The notes: a model not told the origin generated them from the letters alone. A stretch of 64,000 nucleotides of DNA from Podospora comata (GCA_017354895.1 CP071493.1:3472001-3536000), one strand, 5' to 3'. Shown: positions 47,867-59,696, counted from the stretch's first letter. Numbers and translations are program-made.

Positions 47867-48460
47867 AAAAAAGGGGGGTATGGGAAAAGTTTTGGCGCTG
47901 GGAGGGAAAATAGGGGGGATACATGCAATGGATTTTTGGGAGGAAGAGAAAGGGGGAGGAGGATTAATCGGGAGGGAATCTGTTTTTTTGGAAGGATGAA
48001 CGAGCAAGCAAAGCAAGCAAAGCAAGAACTATTACATCGGAAAAGAATGCTACTGATGGATGGTTGGAGGCGCAATATCAAGTTTTGAGGTTTTGATTTG
48101 AGTGTGAACATGTGAAGGGATGTGTATATGTATACTGGTGGGGTGGTTTGATATTCTGCATGATGCAGCTAGATCCCCTATCAATCCAAAAGTAATGAGA
48201 ATCAGTGACACGACTTGTCTGATGTTTTGGCAAGACGTGAGGTGAGATGTTGGGAGTTAGTTTAACATGCGTTTGTCGTCATTAGTGGGCTAGTCTTGCC
48301 TAGCCAGCAAGGTTCCCCAGCCAGACTGTTTGGGGCTGGGCTCCGCAATTGATTTTCCTTCTTGAACCACCCACCTACACCTACCCGGCCAAAAAACTTC
48401 CCGCGACACGGTTTACGCGTCGACCTCCTCCCGCAACTCCCCACCACCTCCTCCTCCAAA
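47867..48460. other. Intergenic region upstream of the HIT-finger gene
   Basis: No gene seen; G/A-rich 3' sequence of the previous gene followed by a pyrimidine-rich leader from about 48380. Confidence 0.5.
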
Positions 48461-49557
48461 ATGAACAACTTTGGCGTCATAGAAGTAGCCTCGACAGCAA
48501 CAAAAACCACCCCCGGCTGGGCCTACGTCCCCGACACCGGCCCCTCCCTGTCAGCCACCGCCCTCCAGCCAAAGAACCGCAAACGAGCCGCGCGGAATAC
48601 CCAGCCTGGGCTGAGCTTGTCCGACTTGACAGCTCGACAAGAAAACAAGCTGAGGAAAGATCTCGAGGCGCTGAATCGAGACAATCAGAGGGACGTGAAC
48701 ATTCCTGTTCCGAGTAGCAGTAGATCGTGTACGTTTCCCCCCCCCCCTTTTTTTTTCCCCTTCCCCTAGAAGAGTGGCGGTAGTCTAATGCTTTGGGTTG
48801 GGTTGGGTTGGGGGGAAATTTAGCACACAAACACACCCCCACCGTCCGAAAAATCCTCCAGTCTCAAAAGACGTTTGCGAACCATCTCGATGATTACCAG
48901 GCTCTGCTCGCGCTGGCGGAGAGTAACCCCGCCGCGGTGGTGAACAATCCGTTGCTTTTCCTCAATAAACCGGTGGTGGCGACGCCGCAGGCGAAGAGTG
49001 CGAGTCCTGCTCCGGCGAGGGAAAAGGGTGGGAGTAAAAGGGGGCAGGCGGCTGCTAAACGGGCGGCAGTGAAGGCGGCGGCGGCGGCGGCGGCGGCGAA
49101 GGAGGAGGAGGAGGAGGAGGAGGAGGAGGGGAGGAAAAGGGCCAGACAACTCGCGGCGGAAGGGGAAGATGTGGAAATGATTGATTCTCCTGCTGCTCCT
49201 CCGGACGAGGTAGAGAAGCTGGTTGAGACGTATCCGGCGGATGGGACGATTCTGCCGGCTTATAGGAAAAGGCCGCCGGCGGCGCATCCGGGGGATGACG
49301 ATCCTTTGCTTGTGTCGGTTGTTCCGAGTTTTCCGACGGATGAGGAGCTGAGGAGCTTGATGACGGCGCCGCCGTTGAGTTACATGGACTCGAGGGCTGC
49401 TTTTGGGGAGGAGGGGGAGAGGTACCCGATCAGGGTGTTTTGCGAGATGTGCGGGTATTGGGGTAGGGTCAAGTGTATGAAGTGTGGGGTGAGGGTTTGC
49501 GGGCTGGATTGTTTGGAGGGGCATAGGGAGGAGTGTGTTACTAGGTATGGGCTTTGA
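48461..49557 (+). CDS. vps71: HIT-type zinc finger protein, SWR1-complex subunit Vps71/Swc6 (ZNHIT1) family
   Basis: Two exons (48461-48728, 48824-49557) give 333 aa; the intron has a GTACGT donor and TTTAG acceptor and splits a Ser codon. In the SWR1 remodelling complex this subunit helps exchange H2A for H2A.Z. The C-terminal 39 residues are the HIT zinc finger with Cys pairs in FCEMCGYWG, VKCMKCGVRVC and LDCLEGHREEC, followed by TRYGL. N-terminal conserved wording includes RQENKLRKDLEALNRDN and KTFANHLDDYQALLA. The middle is low complexity: an Ala run, then a Glu run, encoded by GCG/GGC and GAG triplets near 49075-49130, probably a flexible linker. It is nuclear by family. The triplet runs could vary in length between strains. 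Confidence 0.9.
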
Positions 49558-49872
49558 GGATATGGAAGAGGGGTGTTTGGGATTGTATATGGTTGGGAAA
49601 CAATGATACCCTGGAGTTTTTGGTTGTGAAAGGGATCTGGTCTGGTTCAAGTGTGGTTTGGAAATACCCAAATTCAATGACCAAATCAACGACAAGTTGA
49701 TCCAAGTCTGCTTATTCATTCATGCAACATGAACAGGAGTCAAGCATGTCTGGGGGATGTGGTATCGACAAGTCTAGCTGGACCAGATTTAACTTGCACA
49801 GCATCAACAAAGATCCTAAGCCGGAGCTAAACCACTTGGTACAAACAATTCACATCACGAACCCCAACCCAA
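49558..49872. other. Convergent 3' region between vps71 and the kelch gene
   Basis: About 315 nt with no gene. Confidence 0.5.
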
Positions 49873-52094
49873 TCAACGCCTCCTCGCAGCACCACCCCCG
49901 TGCCCACCACCCTCGGCCCTATCAGCAAGCGAAACCACCTCCCCAATCCCGGCAGCCTCCTGCTCGTCCTCCATAGCCGTGATCTCCTCCCTGCAATCCC
50001 ACCACTTCTCCTCGCTCAGCTCGAAAGCCTTGGACTTGATCTCTTTGATGCTCAGCGTCTCAGGCTGGATGTTCTTCCACCTCAGATTGGTCATCAAAAT
50101 CTCCTGCCACTCGTTCGACGTCCTCTGGAAAAAGTCCCTGCGGCTCTCAAACGGTCTCGGATGGGGCAAGCCGTCATCCACCACTTCTTCTTGCTCCTCA
50201 GCGGCAGCGGCAGCAGTCTCCGCCTCCCCGTCTTCTCGCTCCGAAGGAGTAGATTCCGCGTCAGCGGCCGAAGAAGCGGGAGCTTTCCTCCCGCGTTTGG
50301 AAGGGGTGAAGGGCTTGCTGTTGTTCTTTTCAACACCGCCCTCCATTTCTTCATCTTCACCTTCATCTTCTTCCTCTTCCGAGTCGGAGTAATCTTCCTC
50401 GTCGTCATCCTCGTCATCATCATCTTCATCCTCGGATTCCTGTGGTTCACAGTTTCAGTCGATATGTTCCGCAGTTTGTAACGCTCGAAACTTACAATCC
50501 AGTCCGGCAAAGGCCTATTGAAAATCTCCTTGCACCCATCCAACTTCCCAAGGTCAATCGCGTACATGTCATCAAAAACGACATCCCTGCCCCCCTTGTC
50601 CATAATCCCGCCGTAAATATACAACACATCATCCTGCACCGCAAGCTGAGCGTTAAACCTCGCATGAGGCAGCTCATTGCTGACAGGAAACTCCTTCCTG
50701 GCCGGCGGTTCGTCAGGTTCCTGTTCACCAGGCAGGTCAATATCCATCACATCATCATCATCACCACCACCACCACCAGCAGCAGTAAGCTTCGCCAAAG
50801 ACCTCAGCAATTCCTCCTCATTAGCCTGCCGATTCCCCCTTCTCCCTCCACGCTCACCACCACCACCCCCCTTTTTCCCAGCATTATTAGTCCTCGGTTT
50901 CCTCAGTCCAAGAGGAAAGAACCTGTTCCGCTCAATATTCCACGCGAAAAGCTGGTTGAAAAAATCAGAGTCGACATCCTCCTCCGTCTCCTCATGATCA
51001 TGCACACCCCCAAACATGATCCCTCTCCCCTTGTGGAACGCCATCGCGGCGCCGGTACGGGGTGGGTTGGGCGCGTTGGCCGGTTTTTTTCTTCGCTCCC
51101 ATCTCACTGTTGGAAGGGTACCCTGCGGCGCGTCCGACGGCGGGGGAGTGACACGCAGAAAAAAACAATCCGTGTGGATCATGCCCACCACTTTTGTCAT
51201 TTTGGCTCCATGACCGCCGCCCTTTGACTTCTTGCCCGATTGCTGCCCGCCTTTTCCCGCGCCGGGGTTGACCTTGACCCGGGAGAAACCGCCGTACAGG
51301 ACGGCGCCCTGGTCGTGGGGCAAGAAAGTGAAGCTGGACCGGGGATCGGGCTTGAGCTGGGCCGGGGGGAGGGAGGGGGTGTGCCAGACAAAGCTGGTGG
51401 TGTCGTAGATCCAGACGTCACCGAGGTACTTGTGATCGCCGGTTGTTTCTTGGAACCCGCCAAAGAGGATGATGTACTGCTTGTAGTAGGTCAGGCGGTG
51501 ACCCGACCTGGCCGGGGGGGATTTCCCTTTCGTCTCGACGCGGGTCCACTCTTTGGTCGAGCAGTCGAGCTTCCAGAAGTCGGAGTAGTGATAGAAGGTT
51601 CCTTGCTTGGGGGAGGAGAACTCGCCGCCAAAGAGGTAGATGGACTTGGAGTCGTTGCCGCCGCGGCACCAGGCGTGGGAGGACCTGGGGAGGGGGGCGT
51701 TTGGGGAGGTGATGGAGCGCCACTCGTCCTTGTCGATGTAGTAGACGTAGAGCTTGTTGAAAAAGCTGGCGCGGGCGCCGTCATAGAGCTCGCCGCCGAA
51801 GAGGAGCAGCTGGTTAGAGTTGACGGGGTTGGCGAGGAAGGAGGCGTAACTGCTGACGGGGGGTGGGGCGTCGAGGACTGTCTCGGTGATTCTGTGGTGC
51901 TGCTCTTGCTGCAGGCGCATCTCCTCGAGGACGGCATCGAGATCGACGTCGTCGTCCGAGTCGACGTCGCCGTTGTTTTTGGACGCCTTGGACTTTGACT
52001 TTTTGTCCGCCTTTTTCTCTTGCTTTTGCTTCTTCTCGGCGAGCTTGGCCTGTTTGGACTCGGACTTGCCCTTTTTTCCCTTTGCCTTGGCCAT
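49873..52094 (-). CDS. kel3: Kelch-repeat protein, Kel3/KLHDC4 family
   Basis: Two exons (50496-52094, 49873-50439) give 721 aa; the 56-nt phase-0 intron (GTAAGT...CACAG) joins PLPDWI to ESEDEDDD. The N-terminus is Lys-rich (MAKAKGKKGKSESKQAKLAE), typical of this family, followed by DLDAVLEEMRLQQEQ. Kelch blades follow from about residue 90 to 540, shown by repeated LLLFGGE, IYLFGGEF, IILFGGF, AVLYGGF, IMFGGV and IYGGI. Two Gly/Lys-rich insertions interrupt the propeller. After an acidic segment comes the C-terminal DUF4110-type domain with FFQRTSNEWQEIL and EEKWWDCREEI. Yeast Kel3 is a cytoplasmic protein with no firmly established function, so the role here is unknown. Confidence 0.88.
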
Positions 52095-52900
52095 GGCGGA
52101 CGAGACGTCGGGTGAGACGTGTGAGTGAGATGTGTTTCTGAGGTGAGGGTGAGAAGAAGACTTTGTGAGGTGCGGAGAAGTAGCTATGCGATGTCGTTGA
52201 GAGGCGTCTCCACCTTTCAGAAACTGCAGGTGGTTGTCTGAATCAGGTTGTTGTGATGATGGAACAAGAGAAAAAGCTCAGTGTGTTCAAGAAATAAGAA
52301 GCGAAACTGGTATATCGATTTTGTTGGACTTAAATCAAGCTGAATACACTCTTGATATTTCAACTTTGGCCAAGTGTGAGTAAGAAGGACAAAGACAGCG
52401 CTTTTTGTACTCTGCAAGTCTCTCAACCCCTCCCACCGACTGCCACAACCCCCACAACACAGAAGACATGGAAGCCTTTCGTAAACACCAGGAAACTACC
52501 TCTACACCTCTATCCTTCAAATATATTCTCATATCATCCAACACCAAATGCCATCACAGTGCCCAAAGCAAAACCCAAAACAGCAAACGCTCACAAACCC
52601 CGAACCCTGCCCAACGCCACCCAAATAAAGCCTAGCGCCCCTCCACCCCCAGCTGCCACTCAAAATCGTCAGCCCTATCGCCCTCCTGGCGCGCAGTTCC
52701 TGTCAGCTTCTAGGCTTCAGCTCTTCTTGGTCTGGGGGAAATTGGGCCACCGGCTTACATTCAATAAGATTAAACAAAACGCTTTGGGTCTCCCTCGTTT
52801 TTTTTTTCTTTTTCACGCGTCTCTTTTCCTTCGTTTTCTTACCGGCGTTCTGTTCTTCCCTCCATCACGCTCATTTTTCACAACCCATTGAGAGACCATA
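52095..52900. other. Divergent promoter region, kelch gene and WSC gene
   Basis: About 0.8 kb. A long open frame (52352-52891) has biased composition and no recognisable domain and is treated as noise. A poly(T) tract lies near 52799-52810. Confidence 0.55.
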
Positions 52901-53460
52901 ATGATGAAGCTTTTCACCCTCCTGTTTTCATCCCTCCTCGGCCTCCTCGTCGCCGCCCAGAATGACGATAACACACAGAAACAAGTCACCATCCTGGCCG
53001 GCGGCCAAGGCTACGCCTACCACGGCTGCTACACCGAAACAACCGATCTCTTCGTCAACACCACCTCCCGCCGCGCCCTCGACGGCGGCAGCAACAGCGT
53101 GCAGCCCGACATCATGACGGTCGAAAAGTGCTGGGAGTTCTGCGGCAAGGGGTCGTATAAATACGCCGGGTTGGAGTACTCCAGGTGTGTTGTCTCGCTC
53201 GCTCACTTCCACTCATGCGGCGTGACTGACATGTGCGTAACAGAGAATGCTGGTGCTCCCAAACCCTGTCAACCCTCTCCACCAAGGTCTCCGACAAGGA
53301 ATGCGACCTCCCCTGCGACGGCAACAGCACCCAGTCCTGCGGCGGGAGCCTCAAGTTGACCCTTTATATCACCAGCGCAGCCGCCAGTCTTGCCGGGGGT
53401 CTCTCATTGTTGGTAACGTTCGGAGCAGTGGGGATGATGGTGTTTGATTCTGTCTTCTAA
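52901..53460 (+). CDS. Small WSC-domain secreted or cell-wall protein
   Basis: Two exons (52901-53184, 53244-53460) give 166 aa; the 59-nt intron (GTGTGT...AACAG) splits an Arg codon. Residues 1-19 form a signal peptide (MMKLFTLLFSSLLGLLVAA). A WSC domain covers about 38-120: YHGCYTET, then MTVEKCWEFC, YAGLEYSRECWCS, and CDLPCDGNSTQSCGG. It lacks the long Ser/Thr-rich stalk and cytosolic tail of WSC stress sensors. The C-terminus is a hydrophobic segment without a basic stop-transfer tail (ITSAAASLAGGLSLLVTFGA), which looks like a GPI-anchor signal or a simple membrane tail. A glucan-binding wall role is inference from the family. The first ATG is used; the next is one codon in. Confidence 0.85.
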
Positions 53461-53578
53461 ACCCGCCCCCACCTCTTCTCAAAACATAGTAATGTAATGT
53501 ATATATGACACACACCAAGCGAACCACACTGTTCAGAATACACGTCCTGTTCGGGTAACCATCCATCTTATTTATTCC

Positions 53579-56500
53579 TTACCCAGTATCCATCCCCCCC
53601 AACCCCCTCTCCCTCACCCCCTCCCCAACAAACCCCCTGATCCCCTCCACCGCCTCCTCCCACCCTTTTCTCCCCTCCTCCGTCTCCGTCTCCTCCTCAA
53701 CCAACCACCCCAACCACCTAACCAACCCCCTCGCCTTCTCCATATCCCTCTCCACCGTCACCACCCTCTTGACATACCCTCCAAAAACCTCCACATCTGT
53801 CTCATGCGGCCCCTCCTCCTTATTCATCTCAAACCACGCCCTCACCATCTTTTTGACCTCCTCCAACCCCGCCACCTTCCCCTCTTCCCCCGTGAACGCC
53901 AGCTTCAGCGGCCTCCTAAACTCCAAAGTCCTCTGTCGCGGCGGTGCGGGAGGTCGACGGTCGCGGTGATGCGCAGCGTCAAAACTCAACTTCCTCCTGC
54001 GGTGATCGTCAATCACCTCCCTCCGCATATCCTCCGGCAGAGCCGCCAGCACTTCAGGGTCTAGATCCTCGACCGCATCGGGGACGGCACGGGTAAAGTT
54101 TGTTTGAAAGAGTCTGGCCCCCCCGGAACCGGATTGTTTGCCCCGACTGGGAAGGGATTTACCGCCCCCCCGTTTGGGGGAGGGGGGAGGTCGTTCTTTG
54201 GGGAGGTGGTGAATTGTCCCGTTTTTTCGGGGGGATTGCGGACGGACTGCTTGTCGAGAGGGCGGCCGGCTTTGCCGGGATGGACCGCCGCCGTATTGAG
54301 CCCATATCTCTGCTCTCATGTCTTCTGGGAGGGAGTGAAAGACTTCGGGGTCGACATCGGGGGGGACTTCCTCTGCCGTGGCCGGGCTGCCGGAGCGGGA
54401 TTTCCCAGCAGGGGCAGGGGAGGCGGGACGTTTGGCTCGGGCGATTAGTTTGCTGCGGACATCCTGGGGGAGTGCGGCCAGGACGGCAGGGTCGACTTGG
54501 GAGGGGAGGATGAATTGTGTTCCTCGGACGTTGAGCGGGGCATTGGCTTTTTCGTCGGCAGCGTTGGCTTCTGCGAGGGCGAGTGCCGGGTGGACTCTGG
54601 GTTTCTTGGGTGTTGATGGGTCTTCGGTGATGGGGTCGTGTTCGACTTCATGCCCTGAGGAGGATGAACGTTTGAGCTGGTACGGAACGTGGTCGTCGAC
54701 AATCTGTTCCCTCTCTCTCCTCGGTGGTGGAGGCTGAGCAGCAACAGCACTGCCAAAGTTCAGCTTCTTCTGACTGCCCTCTGGCGCTGCTGACGGTTTG
54801 ATGTGGTCAAGCTTGGTCATCTGGACCCCTATGCCTCTCAGATCTCCAGGGCTGAACTTGTAAGACCGTAAGATCCCAACCGCCTCCTTCCCGATCACCT
54901 CGGCATCACACGTCGCCACCCCAAAGCTCGCGCTCTTGTTGAAAGTATCGCACTTCCCGTGACCAAGATGCTTCGCCGGATCCAAAGGCGCATCCAACGA
55001 CCGCCTCATGATCTTCACGGTCAACAGCTTCCCCTTCACCCCCTCGGCCAAAAGCCTCTTCTCCAACTCCCCACACAGATTCCTCACAAACTCCTCCGCC
55101 TCCTCCTGACTGACAAACCTGATCCCCCAGTTCACATCCGCCGAGACCGACTTCCTCACCGGCTGCTCCCCCAACTCGCTCCTATCAACCCCCCTCGCAT
55201 AATCCCACAACCTCTCCCCCGTCTTCGGCCCCAGAACGCTCACCAACCTCTCCCTCGTCGTCCCCCTTATATCCTTCACAAATCTGATCCCCATCTCCTC
55301 CAGCTTCCCCCCAATACTCCCCGCCACCCCAGGCAGCCCCTCCACCCCCAACTCCCCAATCGAATCCAACACCTCCTCCGGCCGAATCTGATGCTGCCCC
55401 GCCGGCTTCGCCCTCCTCAGCGCAACCTTGGCCAGCAGCACATTCCCCCCGATCCCCACCGAAACCTCACACCCCGTCCTCCTCCTCACCTCCCCCCTCA
55501 ACCCCCTCGCAATCTCCTCCGCTTTTTCCTGCTCCTGACAAACACTCCCCTCACCAACCTCCACCCCCGTCGACCCAACCCCCCTCAGCACCACATCCGT
55601 CACATCAACCAACGCCTCATCAATGCTGACACTCTGCACCACACCCCCCACTCCCAACAAAACCTGATAAAAAACCTCGCTCGCCTTTTCATACCCCGCA
55701 AAGTCGTACGGCAAGACCTTCAACCCTGGGCAGAGCTCCAGCGCGCGCTTCATCCACATGCCGTTTTTGACTCCGAATTTCCTCGCGGGGTAGTTGCAAC
55801 TGGCAATCTCGGAGCCGGTGCCGGAACCGTGGGCTACGACGGTGGGTTTGTCGGCGTATTCGGGGCATTTCTGGAGGGAGATGGCGCAGAAGAAAGAGTC
55901 AAAGTCTACGTGGAGGATGTATCTTCTCTGGTTGGGTTTCCGCTTGCTGGAAGGACGGGAGCATGATTGCGAGGTTAGTTTCTGGAGGCGGGATTTGAGG
56001 TCGGATTTCCAGGTTGAGAGGTGGTGGAGACGGGAGGTGGCGTAGTATTTTGATAAAAAGTCGGGGTTGGCGGTGGAGGATTCGCGAACTTTGGGGTCGG
56101 AGAGGAGGATGGCGTTGTGTTCTTCCGAGGTTAGGGGTTTGTTTGGGATAGGTTTGGGTTTGGGTGGTGGTGGTGGTTGTGGTGCCATGGGGTCGGGAGA
56201 GGGTGGTTTTTGGGCTGATCTGGGAGGTTCGTTTTGAGGTTTTGAGGGTGTGTCGAGGTCCATGGCATCGTCGATGTCGTCGATATCCTCGTGCTTGGAG
56301 TTGGGGGTTTTGAAGGCTGGTCTTGGTTGAAAGGGGCTGCTGGACTGTTGTGAGGCTAGTTGGGAGGACTTTTGGAACTGGCTGTTGTAGAAGCTATCAC
56401 GGGTTTGTTCTCGATAGCCCGTGGGAGACTTCGGTTGGGGTTGTTGGCTCGTCATTTTGTTTCCGTCAAACTTGATGGTCTTTTGCCGTGGGCCTTGTTC

Positions 56501-57037
56501 GATGACGCGGTAGTCGGTCCATGGTAGCAGCTTTCCGGCTTGGATGGAGTCTACCACCCAGGACGGCTTGACGACACGGTAGTTGGTGAAGTCGAGGGAC
56601 TTCTTTGGCGGCATGGCCGAGGCGATGATATGTGTTGCCGTGGTTTTGCCATCGAGGTATTGCAGAAAGCCAGCGCCATGTTGAACGAGCTCTTTGTGAA
56701 GGCTATATACCTTATGCATCAGTTATGAGATCCGGATACTAGATATATATATGTATATATATATATGTGGTGTTGGAGAGAAAACTCACACATGAAGAGG
56801 AGGTTGAGTGTAGCCCGTGACATGCGCCACGATTCCCTTGAAGATCTGCGGCTTATCGCCCTTTTCTGCGCGATACTCGACGTCGAGGTTCTGAAGCTTG
56901 AGTTTCTTTCTTCGAAAATAGTCGCCAAATCCCCCAAAGGCGCTGGCCTCGTATTCCTCTCCGCCTTCATCGGCAAACTCATGGCTCGCGATGCGCTTCT
57001 GCACCGCAGCCGAGTTCTTTTCCAAGCGACTCCCCAT
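53579..57037 (-). CDS. rev1: DNA repair polymerase REV1 (Y family)
   Basis: Translesion synthesis: a deoxycytidyl transferase that also scaffolds other bypass polymerases via PCNA and Pol zeta. Two exons (56790-57037, 53579-56702) give 1123 aa. The 87-nt intron (GTGAGT...ATATAG) yields GYTQPPLHV|LHKELVQHG, matching BRCT spacing of other REV1 proteins. The start MGSRLEKNSAAV resembles fungal REV1; another in-frame ATG at 57094 would add 19 aa. The BRCT domain is at about 65-165. The polymerase core from about 345 has HVDFDSFFCAI and the second acidic pair in SIDEALVDV near 440. Three ubiquitin-binding motifs lie at about 817, 867 and 966. The C-terminal Rev1 domain ends the protein. Nuclear. 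The RED-type gene diverges 487 nt away from this start. Confidence 0.95.
56737..56768. repeat. AT dinucleotide tract inside rev1 intron 1
   Basis: Imperfect TA/AT repeats between the donor and acceptor of rev1 intron 1. Not coding. Confidence 0.85.
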
Positions 57038-57524
57038 GTCGGATAACCGAAGCTGTTGTAGACGCGGTTGAGCGATAACAATGACATCATCCAACGGCAG
57101 CTGAGAGAGGTGTTGGTGACGGTTTCATGTCGATGAAAAGACCAAATACTGTCAAGTCAGTCGACGAAAAAGATCTCGTATCAAATAACTGCCGTTACTC
57201 GCAAAAAGCAACCAACACTCGGCCGAGTTTGCTCTCACTCCAAGTGGCAAAGAACCTCTTTGGCCTGTCCCCAAAGGCCCCGCTTCCGGCCTTGATGCCT
57301 GCCCCACCTCACAACGCGTGGTCCCGTGACTGGACCCTTTGCAATTAAAACTAGCCAACCCACTGTAACCATGACGCCTAAGCCTGCGCCCCACTTATAT
57401 TTAGCTATACGTGCTTAGCCTTGCAAGGTTCCTTGCGCTCGCTTTGCGACAAAGCTTCTTCAACACCAAACAAAACATCAGCTCTTTTCCACCCAGAGCG
57501 CATAGCACATCCTTACTCCCCAAA
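57038..57524. promoter_or_regulatory. Shared divergent promoter of rev1 and the RED-type gene
   Basis: 487 nt between outward-facing start codons; no other gene fits. No clear TATA box. Confidence 0.55.
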
Positions 57525-59138
57525 ATGAACAACCAAGAATTCCGAAAACTTCTCCTCTCCAAGTCCTCCTCCTCCACCAACAACAACAATGACACCTCCC
57601 CACCACCACCACCACCATCCCGCCCAGCAGTAGCAGCCGCGCTCGGCTCCAGACTCAAATCCAGCATCCCCATGACCCCCCGATCAACAGGTCGAGTCGA
57701 CTTCGCGAGGCAATTAGCAGAGCAAAAAAACAAGCAGTTCGAAAAGACAGCGAAACGATTCCGGACCTCGGCCCCGAAAGGGTCCCGGTTCGCAGAGGGC
57801 TACGTTGACCGCGCCAGGCAGAGGGAGCAAGAAGAGGAGGATGAGAGAGCGGAACGATTGAAGGCGTTGGAGGAGGCTTTCAAAAAGGAGGAGATCGACC
57901 GGGAGACGTACGACCGGATGCGCAGTCAGATTGCTGGGGGGGACTTGGCGAGTACGCATCTTGTCAAGGGGCTTGATTTTGCTTTGTTGAGGAGGGTGAA
58001 GCAGGGGGAGGATGTCTGGAGTGGGAAGAAGGCAGGCGAGGATGAGCGTGGGGAAGAGGGGGAGGGGGAGGAGGATGTGGACGGTGTCCTGGAGAAATTG
58101 GCTGATGCTGAAGTCAAGGCTGTGACCAGGGAAAAGGTGCGGAAGAAGGGGCAGTTTGCGACTGCTGCGTTGAATCCAGGGCAGAAGAGGTCGAGGAATC
58201 AGCTACTGGCTGAGTTGAAGGCGGCAAGGGAAGCGGCCAAGGCGAAGGAGGAGTCGGGTCTGGGGTCCAAGTTCAAGAAGATTGGTGCGAAAAAGACGCC
58301 GGGGACGAGGATAGAAAAGGATAGCATGGGTCGGGAGGTTCAGATCACTGTTGACGAGGACGGCCATGAGGTGCGAAAGATTCGGAAGGTGGACCACAAA
58401 CTATTAGAGGAGGAACAAGACAGGGAAGCGGCCGCGCTGGCATCTCGCGGCGTGCTTGGTATGGAGGTGCCAGAGTTCTACAGGAAACAGCAGGAGGAAG
58501 CCGAGAGGGCGGCAAAGGAAGAGGAGGAGAGCAAGGAGATCAGCATCTTTGATGACGCGGGCTCCGATTACGACCCATTAGCTGCGCTCGAAGACTCGGA
58601 CTCGTCATCTGATGAGGATAAGAAGGCGAGATCAGACTCGGCAGCTGTGCCACCACCACCGAAACCTAGCTCCGGCCCTCCAGAGGAGAGAGATTATTTC
58701 AAGAATTTCAGAGGAGGAAAGGTGGATCTTTCGACGGGCCAAACATACAAGGCGCCGTCTTTGGATGATCCCTTGCTGCAGGCGGCACTCAAGAAGGCAA
58801 AGGCAAATGGCGCACTGGAGAAATCAGAAGAGGAGATCAAGGCCAAAGAGCGGGAAGAGAGGCTCAAGAAGAAGCTGCAGGAGTCGTTGCGCGATGATGA
58901 GGATATGGACATGGGATTTGGGTCAAGCAGACTGGAGGATGATGCTGACTTTGAGGAGAAAAAGGTGAAGCTGTCTGAGTGGGGTGAGGATGGTGATGGG
59001 GATAGTGATGGCTATGAGAGAGGTGGTGGGGACAAGAAGGAGAAGAGGAAGAGGGGTGGGAAGAAGAGGAAGGGCGATAAGAACAATTTTGAGGATGTTA
59101 TGCGGGTGATGGAGAGGCAGAAGGGCGGGTCTAAGTGA
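57525..59138 (+). CDS. RED-like N-terminal domain protein (splicing factor IK/RED family)
   Basis: Intronless, 537 aa. RED/IK with Smu1/Smu2-type partners is a spliceosomal B-complex component. The N-terminus MNNQEFRKLLLSK is followed by the RED_N region (about 60-170), with RFAEGYVDRARQREQEEEDE and THLVKGLDFALLRRV. A long charged, Glu/Lys-rich coiled-coil-prone stretch follows, with GREVQITVDEDGHEVRKI, then acidic and Ser-rich segments, YFKNFRGGKVDLSTGQ, and a basic nuclear-localisation-like C-terminus (KKEKRKRGGKKRKG). High charge and few hydrophobics indicate a mostly disordered nuclear protein. The ATG at 57525 is preceded by a pyrimidine-rich leader and CAAA context. Confidence 0.85.
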   Translation: MNNQEFRKLLLSKSSSSTNNNNDTSPPPPPPSRPAVAAALGSRLKSSIPMTPRSTGRVDFARQLAEQKNKQFEKTAKRFRTSAPKGSRFAEGYVDRARQREQEEEDERAERLKALEEAFKKEEIDRETYDRMRSQIAGGDLASTHLVKGLDFALLRRVKQGEDVWSGKKAGEDERGEEGEGEEDVDGVLEKLADAEVKAVTREKVRKKGQFATAALNPGQKRSRNQLLAELKAAREAAKAKEESGLGSKFKKIGAKKTPGTRIEKDSMGREVQITVDEDGHEVRKIRKVDHKLLEEEQDREAAALASRGVLGMEVPEFYRKQQEEAERAAKEEEESKEISIFDDAGSDYDPLAALEDSDSSSDEDKKARSDSAAVPPPPKPSSGPPEERDYFKNFRGGKVDLSTGQTYKAPSLDDPLLQAALKKAKANGALEKSEEEIKAKEREERLKKKLQESLRDDEDMDMGFGSSRLEDDADFEEKKVKLSEWGEDGDGDSDGYERGGGDKKEKRKRGGKKRKGDKNNFEDVMRVMERQKGGSK

Positions 59139-59696
59139 GCTATCCGCTGTAGAGTAATGTTTGATCCAAGAAGGAAACAACACATGGCTATGCTCCTTCA
59201 ACACTGTTGTTCATATATCTTTCTTGTGTCTACCGTTCCATGATACGTCTTGTCTGTTCCAAATCCAAAAGAGAGGAATGACATCGCAAGTATAGCTGAG
59301 GTTAGGTAAGGCTGCTTGGTGCAAGGTACGGCCCCACCCAAGACACCCGACCCTTGGGCGGCTGCGGCTTGGGCGAATTAGCGAGCGGCTGGCAGCATGC
59401 ATTGCGCAGCAGCAGCAGCAACCAGATGGCAGGACGCAACCTAATCCTCCTACAACATCTATCTCAAGCTGACACTTTTTTGCGCAAACCGGCTTTTCTA
59501 AAGGACAGGATCCTCGGTTCATCACATTGATTTGCTCACAGCACAGCGCAAGCCATACCCGGAAGACCAGCCCAAACACGAAGCCCGTCCCTCGGTTGAG
59601 TCGGCTCCTAATCATTACATGCGATTGCGCGCCCGGCAACAAACGACAACAGCAATAACAAAACACCACGATTGAGCGCGCCCCAAGCCGCCCACC
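59139..59696. other. Intergenic region before the kinase gene
   Basis: No gene seen in 558 nt; contains short CAG-rich and CAC-rich stretches. Confidence 0.5.

Noticed and set aside
52352-52891. Open frame of 179 codons before the WSC gene
   Set aside because: Lies in a divergent promoter region, biased composition, no domain or motif.
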